Assembly: GCA_003281365.1 (NCBI GenBank) | Contig: QCCF01000002.1 | Coordinates: 186,001-250,000 of the forward strand | Reading direction: 5' to 3' | DNA length: 64,000 bases | Source: Prochlorococcus sp. AG-347-K18 | Lineage (GTDB): Bacteria; Cyanobacteriota; Cyanobacteriia; PCC-6307; Cyanobiaceae | Shown here: piece after piece, positions 59,777 through 64,000 of the stretch | Layout: each line of letters opens with the position of its first letter | Position numbering within the stretch: position 1 is the first letter of the stretch | The notes under the pieces: model-generated | Seen by the model: only the letters and a program-made list of their open reading frames with translations | The model's database searches: none | What the model was told of the DNA's origin: nothing | Position numbers and translations under genes: made by a program

Positions 59777-59881
59777 ATGACTCAAATCGGTTTATTTATG
59801 AACTCTGCCCCAAGAGATTTGATTGAGTTCACATTCTTTTCGGCTGTTGGTTTTACTGCAGGATTGTTTGGTCTAATTTAG
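59777..59881 (+). CDS. Very small membrane protein
   Basis: A 34-codon ORF (MTQIGLFMNSAPRDLIEFTF then FSAVGFTAGLFGLI) with one hydrophobic C-terminal segment. It follows the secreted-protein gene by 4 bases in the same orientation. This supports a two-gene transcript, but at this length chance cannot be excluded. Confidence 0.5.
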   Translation: MTQIGLFMNSAPRDLIEFTFFSAVGFTAGLFGLI

Positions 59882-59999
59882 TTATAGAAAATTGACCCAT
59901 TCTTTTTTTCTCCTAACCTTTTCAAGTCTTTCTTTCTTTTATGTGATGGCTTGCTTATGGAGAGATTTAATTAATCAAAAGTAAAAAATATTTTTTAAA

Positions 60000-60143
60000 T
60001 TACCTTTTATAGATAAATCTTTGTATGTCTTCGAATAGATTAGATTTTGATTTAAAAAATCCATTACTTTTTAAATAAGATTTTCCTTTCTCTATATTTT
60101 CAATTCTTTTTTCATAAGAATTTTCATCTAAATTTTTTTGCAT
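60000..60143 (-). CDS. Small lysine-rich protein of unknown function
   Basis: A 47-codon ORF: MQKNLDENSYEKRIENIEKG then NGFFKSKSNLFEDIQRFIYKR. It is charged and helical. It stands alone on the minus strand with about 120 bases on either side. No family is recognised; the evidence is the uninterrupted frame, its ATG and protein-like composition. Confidence 0.5.
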   Translation of the reverse strand: MQKNLDENSYEKRIENIEKGKSYLKSNGFFKSKSNLFEDIQRFIYKR

Positions 60144-60278
60144 AAAAAAATAGTCGGACTCTTATTCTGAATAATGCTCACAAAAAAGCGGTTACCTTAA
60201 ATACAAAATTTAAATTCTTTTTTGAATTTCTTTTCATTCAAACTAAAGATCAAATAAAAAAGTTTCTTTCTTAAATTT

Positions 60279-60416
60279 CTAAGAATCTTTTGAGATCTTC
60301 TTCTTCATGTCCTCAATATTATTAATTAATCTGTCTAACCATTCTGTATTATCTTCTGGTTTTAAATATTTAATTTTTGGTTGATTAATTTCAAGAGTCT
60401 CAAAATCTCCACTCAT
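60279..60416 (-). CDS. Small protein of unknown function
   Basis: A 45-codon ORF beginning MSGDFETLEINQPKIKYLKP and continuing EDNTEWLDRLINNIEDMKKK. The second half looks like an amphipathic helix. It is 135 bases upstream of the 47-codon gene and co-directional with it. No family is recognised. Confidence 0.55.
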   Translation of the reverse strand: MSGDFETLEINQPKIKYLKPEDNTEWLDRLINNIEDMKKKISKDS

Positions 60417-60537
60417 AAATTCACCTTTGTATATTCGTTTAACTACCTCTTTGTTCTAATTGATTTGACTAAAACACTGCGTATCTAATGTGTGCGGTTT
60501 GAGGAACATTTAGGTACGGAAAGAGGTATGTTTTTTT

Positions 60538-60619
60538 AGCCATTTAAATCTATGGCTGACCTAAATTAGAAATATGGTTGTCATGAATCGGTTGCGTTGC
60601 TGCAACTGAAATCAACCAT
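60538..60619 (+). promoter_or_regulatory. Structured leader upstream of a small gene
   Basis: Two hairpins precede the gene at 60644: AGCCAT/ATGGCT (60538-60543 and 60552-60557), and a nested pair of ATGGTTG/CAACCAT (60574-60580 and 60613-60619) enclosing GTTGC/GCAAC (60591-60595 and 60602-60606). The nested structure ends 24 bases before the ATG. No terminator tail is present, so a translational or stability role is more likely. Confidence 0.45.
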
Positions 60620-60643
60620 GAACTTTAAATTGCATTTAATAAA

Positions 60644-60826
60644 ATGACTTACTACAGTTGCTTTGATCAAAAAGGAAACATAATTGCTCGCTGTCAGACT
60701 AAAGAAGATATAGATGTTCTTAAGAAAATGGGCAGACCAATAATGGAAATAAAAGAAATGAAAAAAGAGGAATCAGTTGTTTGTTCTTTAACTGGTAGTC
60801 CATCCGATTACAATGAAGATTATTAA
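60644..60826 (+). CDS. Small protein of unknown function
   Basis: Encodes 60 residues: MTYYSCFDQKGNIIARCQTKEDIDVLKKMGRPIMEIKEMK, a beta-beta-alpha-like start, then a polar tail with Cys47. It has no signal or membrane segment. It is preceded by a strong RNA structure and followed after 4 bases by a small membrane-protein ORF. No family is recognised, but the composition strongly suggests a real gene. Confidence 0.7.
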   Translation: MTYYSCFDQKGNIIARCQTKEDIDVLKKMGRPIMEIKEMKKEESVVCSLTGSPSDYNEDY

Positions 60827-60830
60827 AAGT

Positions 60831-60962
60831 ATGACTCAAAGATCACTTCAATTAAATCAACATGGAAGATCAGTAGTTCTTTTGTTGGTTGCATTGAATA
60901 GCATTTGTACTTTCTTTTTTACTTTTGAAAAAGCATTAATTGATCGCGAAAGAGCGAGATAA
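60831..60962 (+). CDS. Small single-span membrane protein
   Basis: A 43-codon ORF with MTQRSLQLNQHGRSVVLLLV, a hydrophobic helix (about residues 13-33) and a charged C terminus EKALIDRERAR. It begins 4 bases after the preceding stop. A bidirectional terminator follows 50 bases downstream, consistent with a two-gene unit from 60644. Confidence 0.6.
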   Translation: MTQRSLQLNQHGRSVVLLLVALNSICTFFFTFEKALIDRERAR

Positions 60963-61014
60963 AAATATTTAATTATTTGTGGATTAACAGTAAATAAATA
61001 AAATTTAAGACATA

Positions 61015-61042
61015 AAAAAAGACCCTTTTACAGGTCTTTTTT
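61015..61042. terminator. Bidirectional intrinsic terminator
   Basis: The stem AAAAAAGACC/GGTCTTTTTT (61015-61024 and 61033-61042) with an 8-base loop has T-runs in both directions. On the plus strand it ends the 60644-60962 unit; on the minus strand it could end an RNA coming from 61310 or from the membrane-protein genes at 61429-61973. Confidence 0.88.
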
Positions 61043-61117
61043 AAATGGTGACGACAGAAAGGAGATCTATTTAATAATCAGATTAAGAATTTTCTTAGAA
61101 ATTAGTTTTGAATGTAA

Positions 61118-61310
61118 AAGTGATTACTCACTTCTTCATGCTTTACAAACGACTTTATTTTTAAGATAGTTCAGAATTAATCACGAAAGATTAATTTCTG
61201 ATCACTTAACTTTCTTACCGTAAAGGTTAGGTAAGTTAATTTACCTTGGTGTTGCAGACCATGGATTAGTGAAGATCTAGTTGGTCAACCTTGGTCGAGT
61301 CGATCACCAG
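61118..61310 (-). ncRNA. Candidate structured noncoding RNA or structured 3' UTR
   Basis: Four stem-loops occur in 190 bases: AAGTGA/TCACTT (61118-61133); a 12-bp stem with one bulge (61171-61182 with 61189-61201, loop ACGAAA); AGGTAA/TTACCT (61229-61246); and a compound stem TTGGTG/CACCAG (61246-61251 with 61305-61310) enclosing GACCAtGG/CCtTGGTC (61257-61264 with 61289-61296). A minus-strand transcript would end at the terminator 61015-61042. The strand is inferred from that terminator and the upstream minus-strand genes; the other strand is possible. Confidence 0.5.
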
Positions 61311-61428
61311 AACTGTCGTAATTATAAATTAATCGGTCATAAATATTTTGCATGAATCCTTAAGAATGATTTAATCATGATTAATTAAATCTTTAATCCG
61401 CGGACCACATCATCTCTCAGTAAGCATT

Positions 61429-61785
61429 TTATTTGTTTGTTTTACAAAGAATATAAAGCCAACCAAAGAAAGTAGCAAAAGCAATTATTAAAGCAATATT
61501 GTTATTCAATGGACTTAAATATCTTTCTATTGAAAGTGGCACATGGAGAATAACAAAATACCAATATAGAGCAGATAGTAATCCAAACAATAAAGCTAGA
61601 AGAATATAAAAAGGCAGGATATAAAATCTTCTTTTTTTTATTCTTTCCTCTGTAATATTTTCGGCTAAACCAATTCTTGACCAATAACCTCCATTTAATT
61701 GAAGAAAAAACTTTAAAAATATTCCGTAAATATTTATAAAAAACCTAGATAAAGCAAATAACGGTGAAATTATAAATCTTTGCAT
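61429..61785 (-). CDS. Small multi-span membrane protein of unknown function
   Basis: Encodes 118 residues from ATG 61785; a TTG four codons upstream would reach 61797. Three hydrophobic stretches are evident (about residues 8-28, 55-80 and 95-113), with a basic loop EERIKKRR between the first two. I do not recognise the family. It follows the 57-codon membrane protein by 14 bases on the same strand. The two genes share the terminator-containing leader upstream. Confidence 0.7.
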   Translation of the reverse strand: MQRFIISPLFALSRFFINIYGIFLKFFLQLNGGYWSRIGLAENITEERIKKRRFYILPFYILLALLFGLLSALYWYFVILHVPLSIERYLSPLNNNIALIIAFATFFGWLYILCKTNK

Positions 61786-61799
61786 TACTGCTTTCAAAA

Positions 61800-61973
61800 T
61801 TAAATTTGTTCAGTTATGGAAATCTGGCTTATATTATTAACTTTTTTTTCTCTATATTTCGTTAGAAAAAATACCATTGAGCTAAAAACAACTAAAAATC
61901 CTATTAATGATATTCGATAGAAAAGGTCATCAGACATATCAAAAAAAGCTGATCTTTTAAATTTGTTTCTCAT
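61800..61973 (-). CDS. Small single-span membrane protein preceded by an attenuator-like leader
   Basis: A 57-codon ORF: MRNKFKRSAFFDMSDDLFYR, a hydrophobic helix (about residues 20-40), then a polar C-terminal tail. The ATG stands one base after the T-run of a strong minus-strand terminator, which leaves no room for a separate promoter or an unstructured ribosome site. An internal ATG at residue 12 (61940) is an alternative start. Family unknown. Confidence 0.6.
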   Translation of the reverse strand: MRNKFKRSAFFDMSDDLFYRISLIGFLVVFSSMVFFLTKYREKKVNNISQISITEQI

Positions 61974-61974
61974 C

Positions 61975-61999
61975 AAAAAAAAGAGGGTTTTATCCCTCT
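61975..61999 (-). terminator. Minus-strand intrinsic terminator touching a start codon
   Basis: The stem AGAGGG/CCCTCT (61994-61999 and 61982-61987 on the minus strand) with a 6-base loop is followed by seven Ts, then a single G and the ATG at 61973. The 5' arm contains the only Shine-Dalgarno-like GAGG nearby. Confidence 0.88.
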
Positions 62000-62160
62000 A
62001 AGTTTAGATCGACTGTCAATCAAGTTATTTTTACTTGTGATGAGTGTGTTTCTTAGGTATAAGTGGTCTAAGGACTTCTCCTTTTCGTAAGGACTTGAGC
62101 CTAGCGGTTTCAAGGTTAACCCCGCACTCCTACACACGAGTACAAAAACCTTTTTAATTA

Positions 62161-62232
62161 ATGCAGATTACTTCTAAGACACTTAGCTTGCTACTTAATG
62201 TAGTTTTTGTGCTTTGTGTCTTTGTCATTTGA
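62161..62232 (+). CDS. Possible 23-residue membrane peptide
   Basis: An ORF of 24 codons (MQITSKTLSLLLNVVFVLCV then FVI) encodes a single hydrophobic helix like the tiny subunits of photosynthetic complexes, though I cannot assign it to one. A plus-strand terminator follows 48 bases after the stop, so a short transcript is plausible. It may instead be part of a noncoding RNA. Confidence 0.35.
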   Translation: MQITSKTLSLLLNVVFVLCVFVI

Positions 62233-62280
62233 AGACTATTCATCAAAAGAGATTAATAGTTTCAGGTTTTTCTTACTTCG

Positions 62281-62308
62281 AACCGAACTCAATATCGGTT
62301 AGTTTTTT
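62281..62308 (+). terminator. Plus-strand intrinsic terminator
   Basis: AACCGA/TCGGTT (62281-62286 and 62295-62300), an 8-base loop, two bases and six Ts. It would end a plus-strand RNA from the 62040-62232 region. Confidence 0.75.
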
Positions 62309-62316
62309 AGTCTGTA

Positions 62317-62338
62317 AAAGTTTGAGTAAAGTTTGAGT
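62317..62338. repeat. Tandem 11-base direct repeat
   Basis: AAAGTTTGAGT occurs twice without a gap (62317-62327 and 62328-62338), just after the terminator and 45 bases before module copy C. It may be an 11-base-period protein site or slippage. Confidence 0.7.
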
Positions 62339-62382
62339 AAAAAATTACGATTCCCTGAAATCCCAGTAATAGCTAGACGCGC

Positions 62383-62536
62383 TCACTTTTCATTAGCCAG
62401 AAATTTTCTTCAGTCATATCATGAGATTTGGGAGATTTTATTGATCGAAATAGGTGCAATTCGACCCTTTTTGGTATAAATTTATTATCCATCAAAGTTC
62501 CTAATTAGGAAAGTGATGAGTGTTGTGGGGTAATTA
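62383..62536 (-). repeat. Copy C of the three-copy EVE-upstream module
   Basis: Shares TCACTTTTCATTAGCCAG and TCAGTCATATCA with copy A, then 64 variable bases, then TTATCCATCAAAG, AATTAGGAAAGTGATG and GGGGTAATTA. The coding remnant from ATG 62417 to TAG 62373 reads MTEENFWLMKSERV. Here the spacer in the conserved block makes a perfect 14-base palindrome TTCCTAATTAGGAA. Same orientation as A and B. Confidence 0.75.
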
Positions 62537-62551
62537 TGAAATTAATAGTCT

Positions 62552-62728
62552 TTAGTTATAATCCAAAATATGAGCTATTGAATTTTTGTCACTTACTGAA
62601 AGTTCTTTATCTTCAAATCTCCATTTATACCAATAAATGCATTCATATAGTTTTGGATTTTCTCCAGAAATCTTTTTTTTATTTTTTATCCAACTAGCAA
62701 GAGCGTAAGCTTCGTTATTATTTAACAT
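62552..62728 (-). CDS. Small aromatic-rich protein of unknown function
   Basis: A 58-codon ORF: MLNNNEAYALASWIKNKKKI, then NPKLYECIYWYKWRFEDKELSVSD and NSIAHILDYN. It is rich in Trp and Tyr and predicted helical, without a signal or membrane segment. It stands alone just beyond module copy C. I do not recognise the family. Confidence 0.6.
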   Translation of the reverse strand: MLNNNEAYALASWIKNKKKISGENPKLYECIYWYKWRFEDKELSVSDKNSIAHILDYN

Positions 62729-62813
62729 TTCTTTTTAATTTTATTTAAGCATGAGAAAATGTATTTACAAAATATAGATATATTTATTTTGATAATTTTC
62801 CTAAAATAAAGTA

Positions 62814-63404
62814 ATGAAGAATATCCCGCTTTTTGTATTTTTTTTATTCATCCTAAACGTGCCTGTAGGTTATGCCTTTTTGGGAAAAGTATCTAGTGAG
62901 CAATATTCTAAATGTAAAAAAAGAGCTCAAAATCAACTAAACGAATTTAGTGCGAAGCAAATTTTTCGAGATTGTATAAATTCTTATAAAGAATCAAATA
63001 AACAAATGAGCAGAGAAGAAAAGGTTCGAATTAAAGAATTAAAAAAATTAGAAAAGGCAAAAGAAAAATATTCTAAAATTTGCTTTGATAATTTATTTGA
63101 GTCCTTTAAAGACAGAATGGAAAATACTATTTATAATCATTCTTTTGGCGATGTCAATGAAATCTATTCTTTTATAGAGCAATTAAATATTAATAAACAA
63201 AGTAATGCTGATTTTGTATTAAGTAACCATCAAAGAAATTTAATAGATAATAATGTAAGGGTTGAATATAACGAAATTACAAAATTTGCAATAGGAAAAA
63301 ACATTTTTTACTCTATAAAATATTTTAGAGAAGAATTTTTAAAAGAATTTGATCAATGTATTCTTGATAAGTCTGAATCAAAATCTTTTTTGAAATTTTT
63401 CTAA
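62814..63404 (+). CDS. Secreted or lumenal protein of unknown function
   Basis: Encodes 196 residues. A signal peptide (MKNIPLFVFFLFILNVPVGYA, cleavage near residue 21) is followed by a highly charged, mostly helical mature part with scattered cysteines (KCKKRAQ, FRDCINS, ICFDNLF, DQCILDK) that could form disulfides. No catalytic motif is visible and I do not recognise the family. It converges on the TPR gene with a 4-base overlap. Confidence 0.75.
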   Translation: MKNIPLFVFFLFILNVPVGYAFLGKVSSEQYSKCKKRAQNQLNEFSAKQIFRDCINSYKESNKQMSREEKVRIKELKKLEKAKEKYSKICFDNLFESFKDRMENTIYNHSFGDVNEIYSFIEQLNINKQSNADFVLSNHQRNLIDNNVRVEYNEITKFAIGKNIFYSIKYFREEFLKEFDQCILDKSESKSFLKFF

Positions 63405-64000
63405 TTACAGAATTTATCTAATAATTGCAATGCATATTCTGAACTTAGTTGTGAAGCAATTTCCCAATCCTTACAATATCCTGATTTACTTGCTTTGAAC
63501 TTAGTTATCCCTATTTGTTCGTAAAGAAAAGAAGAGTTTGGTTCAGATTTTATGGCTTTATTAAAATATAAAATTGCTGCTTCATAATCATTATTTTTTT
63601 CTTTTGCTAAAGCCAATATCTTATATGAAGAGGCAGGAAATTCATCAGGATTTATTTCTATTGCCGCAATAAAATCTTTTGCGGCTCCAGTGTAATCTTT
63701 CATGAAAAATCTTGCTAAACCTCTTCTTTCTAAGGCAAGTGATTTCATGGAAGATTTGCTATTTGATTTAACAACAAAATTGAGATCATTAATTGCTTTT
63801 TTAAATTCTTTTAGAGCAACAAAAATAGTGCCTCTATATAAAAAAGCTTCTTTATAAACTGAATTAATCTCTAATGCTTTATTTAAGTCGTTTACTGCAC
63901 CCTCCAAGTCTCCCCTATCTTTTTTGATTGAAGCTTTTAATAAAAAATCTTCAGCCGTTTCTGCTTTAATGGAACTTATATTCAATAAATAATTTGAGCC
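63401..64000 (-). CDS. Tetratricopeptide-repeat protein, 5' end outside window
   Basis: The minus-strand frame is open to the window edge, so the gene is incomplete; a TTG at 63985 is an internal candidate start only. About four TPR units are visible, with the rhythm AVNDLNKALEINSVYKEAFLYRG / AINDLNFVV / AAKDFIAAIEINPDEFPAS / AILYFNKAIKSEPNSSFLYEQ, followed by a short C-terminal cap. The residues before AETAEDF may belong to a signal peptide. TPRs mediate protein-protein contacts; the partner is unknown. Confidence 0.88.
   Translation of the reverse strand, partial: GSNYLLNISSIKAETAEDFLLKASIKKDRGDLEGAVNDLNKALEINSVYKEAFLYRGTIFVALKEFKKAINDLNFVVKSNSKSSMKSLALERRGLARFFMKDYTGAAKDFIAAIEINPDEFPASSYKILALAKEKNNDYEAAILYFNKAIKSEPNSSFLYEQIGITKFKASKSGYCKDWEIASQLSSEYALQLLDKFCN

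Larger units (their letters stand above)
60963..61428. other. 466-base noncoding region with terminator and multi-hairpin RNA candidate
   Basis: No credible ORF is visible on either strand. The left end has a bidirectional terminator (61015-61042); the centre carries a series of stable stem-loops (61118-61310, listed separately); the right end from 61311 to 61428 has a short palindrome and no distinct signal. Confidence 0.7.
61974..62551. other. 578-base intergenic region with RNA signals on both strands
   Basis: From left to right it holds the minus-strand terminator, a locally GC-richer segment (62040-62140) with internal repeats and hairpins, a 23-codon plus-strand ORF, a plus-strand terminator (62281-62308), a tandem 11-base repeat and module copy C. 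On the minus strand, 62040-62140 has the repeated word AAGTCCTTA (two copies 20 bases apart) and stems TCCTT/AAGGA and GCGG/CCGC. Confidence 0.6.

Noticed and set aside
62040-62145. tRNA or SRP/tmRNA gene
   Set aside because: I tried to fit a cloverleaf and the SRP and tmRNA signatures on both strands; acceptor and T-arm pairing and the conserved motifs are missing.
62120-62145. Similarity to the unpaired motif of the small RNA Yfr1
   Set aside because: The CACTCCTACACAC stretch differs from the Yfr1 motif by an inserted base, and the flanking stem-loops and gene neighbourhood do not match.
58600-62540. Prophage or insertion sequence
   Set aside because: No integrase, transposase, terminal inverted repeats or tRNA attachment site; only direct module copies and small ORFs are seen.

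Overview
The window is a contiguous stretch of chromosome from an oxygenic picocyanobacterium, almost certainly a high-light-adapted Prochlorococcus. The DNA is AT-rich, genes are tightly packed, and RNA polymerase beta' is split into rpoC1 and rpoC2. A 50-residue high-light-inducible (Hli) protein is present, as are cyanobacterial and plastid-type genes (ycf35, PSRP-3/ycf65, ccs1, DUF3143, DUF1818, DUF2811, DUF3326). The biotin locus carries the picocyanobacterial esterase bioK. The exact strain cannot be fixed from the sequence alone.

Positions 1-58,600 are core genome. In order they hold: the tatD 3' end, rpoB-rpoC1-rpoC2, hli and rlmN; a DUF2997-ycf35-ferredoxin trio and an aldo/keto reductase; rsmG and the minus-strand biotin operon bioF-bioK-bioC-bioD-bioA; a Ski2-like helicase, fumC, purB, tlyA, glnB and queF; ftsW-ccdA-ccs1 (division and cytochrome c maturation); and the large plus-strand ATP synthase operon atpI-B-E-F2-F-H-A-G. 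Then come two small redox and unknown genes, DUF3326, nadE/nadD, a membrane GTPase, a CNNM-like transporter, pepP and PSRP-3; the separate beta/epsilon operon atpD-atpC; groES-groEL, secG, gpmI and pyrR; and an Hsp70-like gene divergent from rpoZ.

From about 55,000 the character changes. A gene-free stretch carries DnaA-box-like words. An EVE-domain gene follows, then a three-gene operon of a shortened COG0523/CobW-like GTPase and two calcineurin-like phosphoesterases with altered metal-ligand motifs. This operon is preceded by a Fur/Zur-like inverted repeat that overlaps the predicted -35. From 58,600 to 64,000 lies an accessory region of very small genes (34-120 codons), long noncoding stretches with strong RNA secondary structure, several intrinsic terminators, a secreted protein and a TPR protein cut by the window end.

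The most unusual observation is a module of about 155 bp present three times in the same orientation, at 55,986, 58,606 and 62,383. Each copy has the first codons of the EVE gene plus its upstream region, with nearly constant internal spacing. Copies B and C keep only 17- and 14-codon remnants of the gene and bracket 3.6 kb of small unknown genes. Other leads are a structured RNA leader whose terminator ends one base before a start codon (61,975), a multi-hairpin RNA candidate (61,118-61,310), an SD-sequestering leader for the ATP synthase operon, and mutually exclusive hairpins before atpE. No rRNA, tRNA, CRISPR array or insertion sequence was recognised.
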